This document shows, in pieces, positions 23,284-26,213 of a stretch of DNA of 26,213 nt; the stretch's first letter is position 1; each line of letters starts with the position of its first letter. Source of the stretch: an uncultured Oscillospiraceae bacterium (GTDB taxonomy: Bacteria > Bacillota > Clostridia > Oscillospirales > Ruminococcaceae); NCBI GenBank assembly GCA_900552945.1, contig USBI01000024.1, positions 1-26,213 of the forward strand, written 5' to 3'. The notes under the pieces were generated by a model that worked only from the letters and a program-made list of their open reading frames with translations, was not told the origin of the DNA and did no database searches. A program made the translations under genes and the position numbers.

Positions 23284-24243
23284 TTATTGCTGTACTGTAT
23301 GACACAGCAGATAATCCCGCCACTTAACACAGTACTCTTTATTTAAGTGGATTCCATCGGTCGAAGCCTCCGGAGGAAGGAAGCCGTTTACTGAAACCGC
23401 TTCTCCCGGCACCACATAATAAACCTCTTTTTCTTTTACGACCTGTTTGATCATTTCGTTGAACCGGTCAATGTTTGCGTTGTTAACCACACTGTCTGCA
23501 TTTTGCTGTTCTGAAACCGGCATGATTAACTGAACGTAAATAATCGCATTCGGACTAGTCTGTTTTACTACGTCAATCAGTTTTCCGTAATTTTCTATAA
23601 ACAAATCCGTGTTTGGCCAGCCAAGTTCATTAATACCCAGCATAATATATACTTTTCCATATGATTTCTGCTTTAATGCATTTTCGACTGTCTGCATCGT
23701 TCCATCCGGCGCCTGAATGACCGCCTTGGTAAACGCTGTGCTGACATTAAGCCCTTTATAAGCAAAATAGGTCGCGTTATTGACGCCGCTGTACATCATG
23801 AAGCCCTCTGTGCGGGAATTTCCAATAAACAGCGCATCATCAAAATAAGAAATTGGCTCCGAATTCGCCAGCGGGACCGGTGTATCATGTGTTGATGGCT
23901 GCGGCGTAATATTGCTCACTCCGGCTCCTGTGGAAACGGAAGAAGAGGAAGAAGAACTTGAATGTTCCGCATACCAGGAATCCATGATTGTGCCCGGCGT
24001 ATAGGACTGGTCATAATCCACCGAAGAGTAACCGGAAAGTTCCTGCGAACTGCTGCTTCCGCTGCTTGAAGTGCTTTCTGAATCACTTCCTTCAGAAGCA
24101 CTTTTCCCCTCTCCTGTGACAGCAATCACCGTAGCAATAATCACCAGAACAAAAGAAACAATGATCATAAAAATAACCATCGCTTTTGCCTTGCTGTTTC
24201 TTTTTTTCTTTCGATAAACGTATACGGGACGTTTCTGCGACAT
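23284..24243 (-). CDS. Membrane-anchored SGNH/GDSL-type hydrolase
   Basis: A 319-residue protein with a basic N terminus, one transmembrane helix (about 19-43), a Ser-rich linker (about 48-110, including eight consecutive Ser), and an extracellular hydrolase domain. Catalytic blocks of the SGNH fold: IGNSRTEG with the nucleophile Ser143 (Asn in place of the Asp of GDS), GINELG (203-208, block III, Glu where GxND has Asp), and DGIHL (296-300) supplying the Asp/His pair. It may act as a cell-wall or polysaccharide esterase; the substrate is unknown. ATG follows GGAGGAG closely. It sits between the CmpB-like and DUF4358 genes with gaps of 33 and 20 bases. Confidence 0.87.
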   Translation of the reverse strand: MSQKRPVYVYRKKKRNSKAKAMVIFMIIVSFVLVIIATVIAVTGEGKSASEGSDSESTSSSGSSSSQELSGYSSVDYDQSYTPGTIMDSWYAEHSSSSSSSSVSTGAGVSNITPQPSTHDTPVPLANSEPISYFDDALFIGNSRTEGFMMYSGVNNATYFAYKGLNVSTAFTKAVIQAPDGTMQTVENALKQKSYGKVYIMLGINELGWPNTDLFIENYGKLIDVVKQTSPNAIIYVQLIMPVSEQQNADSVVNNANIDRFNEMIKQVVKEKEVYYVVPGEAVSVNGFLPPEASTDGIHLNKEYCVKWRDYLLCHTVQQ

Positions 24244-24276
24244 AGGGCTCCTCCATATTCAAAACACGCAGACAGT

Positions 24277-24660
24277 TTAAAACAACCTTTTTTTCAACCG
24301 CCTGCAAAGAAATTGCACCGGAAAACACAAAAGGAACCAAAGTACACAGTACTGCGGACAAACCTGCCCTAAAAAATTACCAGGTTTACCGGAATAATCC
24401 CATATCCGCCGGCCAAGAAGCAGATTAAACACAATGCCAACAGCCAGCTCACATCCGGTAATAAACGCGGCGCCCGCAAGACAATGCTGCCATAGTTTCC
24501 ACCCAAACCGGCGAATATTCATAAAATACATCCATAATGTACACAAACCGCCGGTCAAAAGCATCGACCAATGGGTACGGCCTCGCCAGAGAAGTTCAAT
24601 GACGCCATATCCCAGCGAACCAATCAGATAAATAATCGTGTATTCTTTCCACCTGCGCAT
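24277..24660 (-). CDS. CmpB-like (putative ABC transporter type IV) membrane protein
   Basis: A 127-residue protein with about four hydrophobic helices: YTIIYLIGSLGYGVIELLW, MLLTGGLCTLWMYF, AGAAFITGCELAVGIVF and VLWFLLCFPVQFLC. The motif WDYSGKPGNFLGQVCP is typical of the CmpB-type family found in Clostridia, whose function is not established despite its annotation as an ABC permease. No ATPase gene is beside it. ATG follows GGGTGA at a short distance. It is the first gene of the operon with the SGNH hydrolase and DUF4358 lipoprotein. Confidence 0.8.
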   Translation of the reverse strand: MRRWKEYTIIYLIGSLGYGVIELLWRGRTHWSMLLTGGLCTLWMYFMNIRRFGWKLWQHCLAGAAFITGCELAVGIVFNLLLGRRIWDYSGKPGNFLGQVCPQYCVLWFLLCFPVQFLCRRLKKRLF

Positions 24661-24712
24661 TCAATCACCCAAAAATTAGAATGCGCTGGTTCCTTTTGTT
24701 TATGACTTTTTT

Positions 24713-24741
24713 ATTATTCCACATTTTGTATTTTTTCTCAA
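24713..24741 (-). promoter_or_regulatory. Promoter of the CmpB-SGNH-DUF4358 operon
   Basis: On the minus strand TTGAGA (24736-24741) and AATAAT (24713-24718) are 17 bases apart, about 50 bases upstream of the first start codon. The -10 differs from consensus at its first base. Confidence 0.6.
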
Positions 24742-24779
24742 GTACAATTTGTAACTTTTCCCATAGAATCCTTTGCGAA

Positions 24780-24807
24780 TTGACAAAAAAGTTTTGACGT
24801 GTATAAT
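24780..24807 (+). promoter_or_regulatory. Promoter of the MATE gene
   Basis: TTGACA (24780-24785) and TATAAT (24802-24807) are 16 bases apart, both perfect. The leader to the start codon would be about 65 bases. It diverges from the CmpB operon promoter. Confidence 0.85.
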
Positions 24808-24879
24808 GTTAAATATTGTTACATTTCACTAATATCACACCACTTTTCATACCAGTCATTTTCAGAAAGAGGATTAACC

Positions 24880-26165
24880 ATGGCGGCAAAACAAGGAAAA
24901 ATTTCTCTCTTTTCACTCGCTTTCCCAATCCTGATTGAACAGGTACTGCGCAACTTTCTTGGCACGGTAAATGTTCTTATGCTCGGCAATTTTTCAGACG
25001 AAGCAGTTGCCGCGGTTGGGGTTGCGAACCAGATTATGAACGTTGTTATTATGGCATTTACCATGCTTGCAAACGGTGCAGCGGTCGTGATCAATCAACA
25101 TTTGGGGGCACGGCACGATGAACAGGCCGGGCAGATTAGCATGAACGCAATCGGCGTTGGTGTCCTGCTTGGCGGTGTGATCAGTGCCTTTTTTATTGCC
25201 TGTTCACCGTTTGTCATGATGCTCATGGGGCTTGAAGGAAATTTGATTGCCGATGCTTCAACCTATCTGCAATGGGTTGGAGGCGCGTCTGTAATGATAT
25301 CAGTCTCCAGCGTTATTTCTGTGCTCTTTCGCTGTTACGGAAACGCCAAAGTTCCGATGGCGATTGTTCTGTTTATCAACATCGTCAATGTAATCGGAAA
25401 TTATCTTGTCATCTTTCGTCCGTTCGAAATTCCATTGTATGGAATTTCGGGAATCGGCATCATCCGCTTTGCCAGCGAAACAATCGGATTGCTCCTTTCC
25501 GTTTTGCTCCTTGCAGCCGCACGTTTCGGTTACAAACTTAAATACTTATGGCGCATTAAACTGCATACCCTCGGGCAGATTGTCAGCATTGGTTTTATGT
25601 CAGGCGCGGAAGGAATTTCCTATACACTGGGGCAGGTCGTCACCACAGGGTTCCTAGGTGCTTTCGGTACGGCGGCGCTTTCCGCAAAAGTGTATGTTCA
25701 GACCATTGATTATTATGCTTATGTAATCGGTCAGTCGATTGGTCAGGCTTCGCAGATCATCGCAGGACAGATGATGGGAGCCGGAGAGACGGAAGAAGCA
25801 TATCATTTCATCAACAAAAAATGGAAATGGATCATGGCGTGCAACCTCTTCTTTTCCGGCGCAATTTTTGTATTCCACCGCCCCATCATGGCGATGTTTA
25901 CCTCAACGCAGGAAATCATTGATCTGTCGATGCCGTTGTTCGCACTCTGCATTTTCATCAACTTCGGGCGTTCGTTCAACCATTGCTTCAACTATGGATT
26001 ACGGGCAGCAGGCTATGTGTTCTGGCCAATGATGATTGCTGTTGGGTCCATTTGGATTGTAAACGTAGGGCTCGGATATGTATTTTCCACCCAGCTGGGG
26101 CTTGGCATTACCGGTTTGTGGATCAGCATGGCGATGGATGATATCCTTCGCGGTGCCGCTACCGG
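24880..26165 (+). CDS. MATE family efflux transporter (3' end cut by contig end)
   Basis: A multidrug and toxin extrusion transporter exporting drugs or metabolites in exchange for Na+ or H+. It is read as MAAKQGKISLFSLAFPILIE after a ribosome binding site AGAGG seven bases upstream. The 428 codons present include about twelve hydrophobic helices in two MatE halves (MLANGAAVVINQHLGA; later IGQSIGQASQIIAGQMMGAG). The family is about 450 residues, so some 20 C-terminal residues are missing. The frame stays open past 26165 only because adapter sequence was joined. The gene is probably intact in the organism. It has its own consensus promoter. Confidence 0.9.
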
Positions 26166-26213
26166 CTGTCTCTTATACACATCTCCGAGCCCACGAGACC
26201 GGAGCCTATCTCG
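26166..26213 (+). other. Illumina Nextera adapter, not genomic
   Basis: The 19 bases CTGTCTCTTATACACATCT (26166-26184) are the transposon mosaic end used in Nextera libraries. They are followed by CCGAGCCCACGAGAC (26185-26199), an eight-base index position CGGAGCCT (26200-26207) and ATCTCG (26208-26213), the start of the flow-cell adapter. The match is exact and in the known order. Translation in the MATE frame gives the known artefact peptide LLYTSPSPRD. Confidence 0.98.

Noticed and set aside
23910..24110. Ser-rich low-complexity stretch as a tandem repeat or assembly error
   Set aside because: It is an in-frame serine linker between membrane anchor and hydrolase domain, common in Gram-positive surface proteins, with mixed Ser codons.
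24880..26165. MATE gene as a pseudogene
   Set aside because: The frame is intact to the adapter junction and only about 20 residues are missing; the loss comes from the contig end.
26100..26213. MATE protein tail reading LLYTSPSPRD and beyond
   Set aside because: This peptide is the translation of the Nextera mosaic end, not protein sequence.

Overview
The window looks like a contig end from a Gram-positive, low-to-moderate G+C member of the Bacillota, most likely a clostridial anaerobe of the Oscillospiraceae/Ruminococcaceae type. The basis is the strong Shine-Dalgarno sites (GGAGG-like), near-perfect sigma-A promoters, a ClpE-type unfoldase, an EcfA1-EcfA2-EcfT module, tRNAs with encoded CCA, and families common in gut Clostridia (DUF5711, DUF4358, ferredoxin-type DUF362, CmpB-like membrane protein). 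The genus cannot be named from sequence alone.

Layout. 1-481: a four-tRNA array on the minus strand (Gly, Arg, His, Gln-TTG), driven by a perfect TTGACA-17-TATAAT promoter, with a terminator-like hairpin unexpectedly placed between tRNA-His and tRNA-Gln. 497-2770: a ClpE-like AAA+ unfoldase with an N-terminal zinc-binding module. 2924-12732: a tightly packed minus-strand run of eleven genes, transcribed in the order ruvC-ruvA-ruvB-glmM-rRNA-type methyltransferase-ecfA1-ecfA2-ecfT-truA-DUF5711-cvpA, behind an extended -10 promoter at 12704-12732. It joins Holliday-junction processing, the entry to amino-sugar/cell-wall synthesis, RNA modification and vitamin/metal uptake. 12921-14048: a DUF362 protein with two [4Fe-4S] ferredoxin motifs. 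Upstream of it is a striking 48-bp interleaved double inverted repeat, and then a solitary tRNA-Gln(CTG) with its own consensus promoter and terminator. 14497-18097: a MoxR ATPase, DUF58 protein and membrane protein operon. 18178-21298, plus strand: a CPA-type cation/proton antiporter with two C-terminal TrkA-C-like domains, an MBL-fold hydrolase and a nitroreductase. 21416-22262: a YqeY-domain gene and a GNAT acetyltransferase gene diverging from abutting -35 boxes. 22374-22766: a small membrane zinc-ribbon protein. 22799-24741: a minus-strand operon of CmpB-like membrane protein, SGNH hydrolase and DUF4358 lipoprotein. 24780-26165: a MATE efflux gene running into the end.

The last 48 bases (26166-26213) are not genomic. 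They are an untrimmed Illumina Nextera adapter with an index, so the MATE gene is cut by the contig end and the terminal peptide is artificial.

Most of the window is ordinary core-genome content. The best candidates for something undescribed are the interleaved inverted repeat upstream of the DUF362 gene, the terminator-like element inside the tRNA array, and the palindromic leaders of clpE and ruvC. No phage, insertion sequence, CRISPR array or defence system was recognised.
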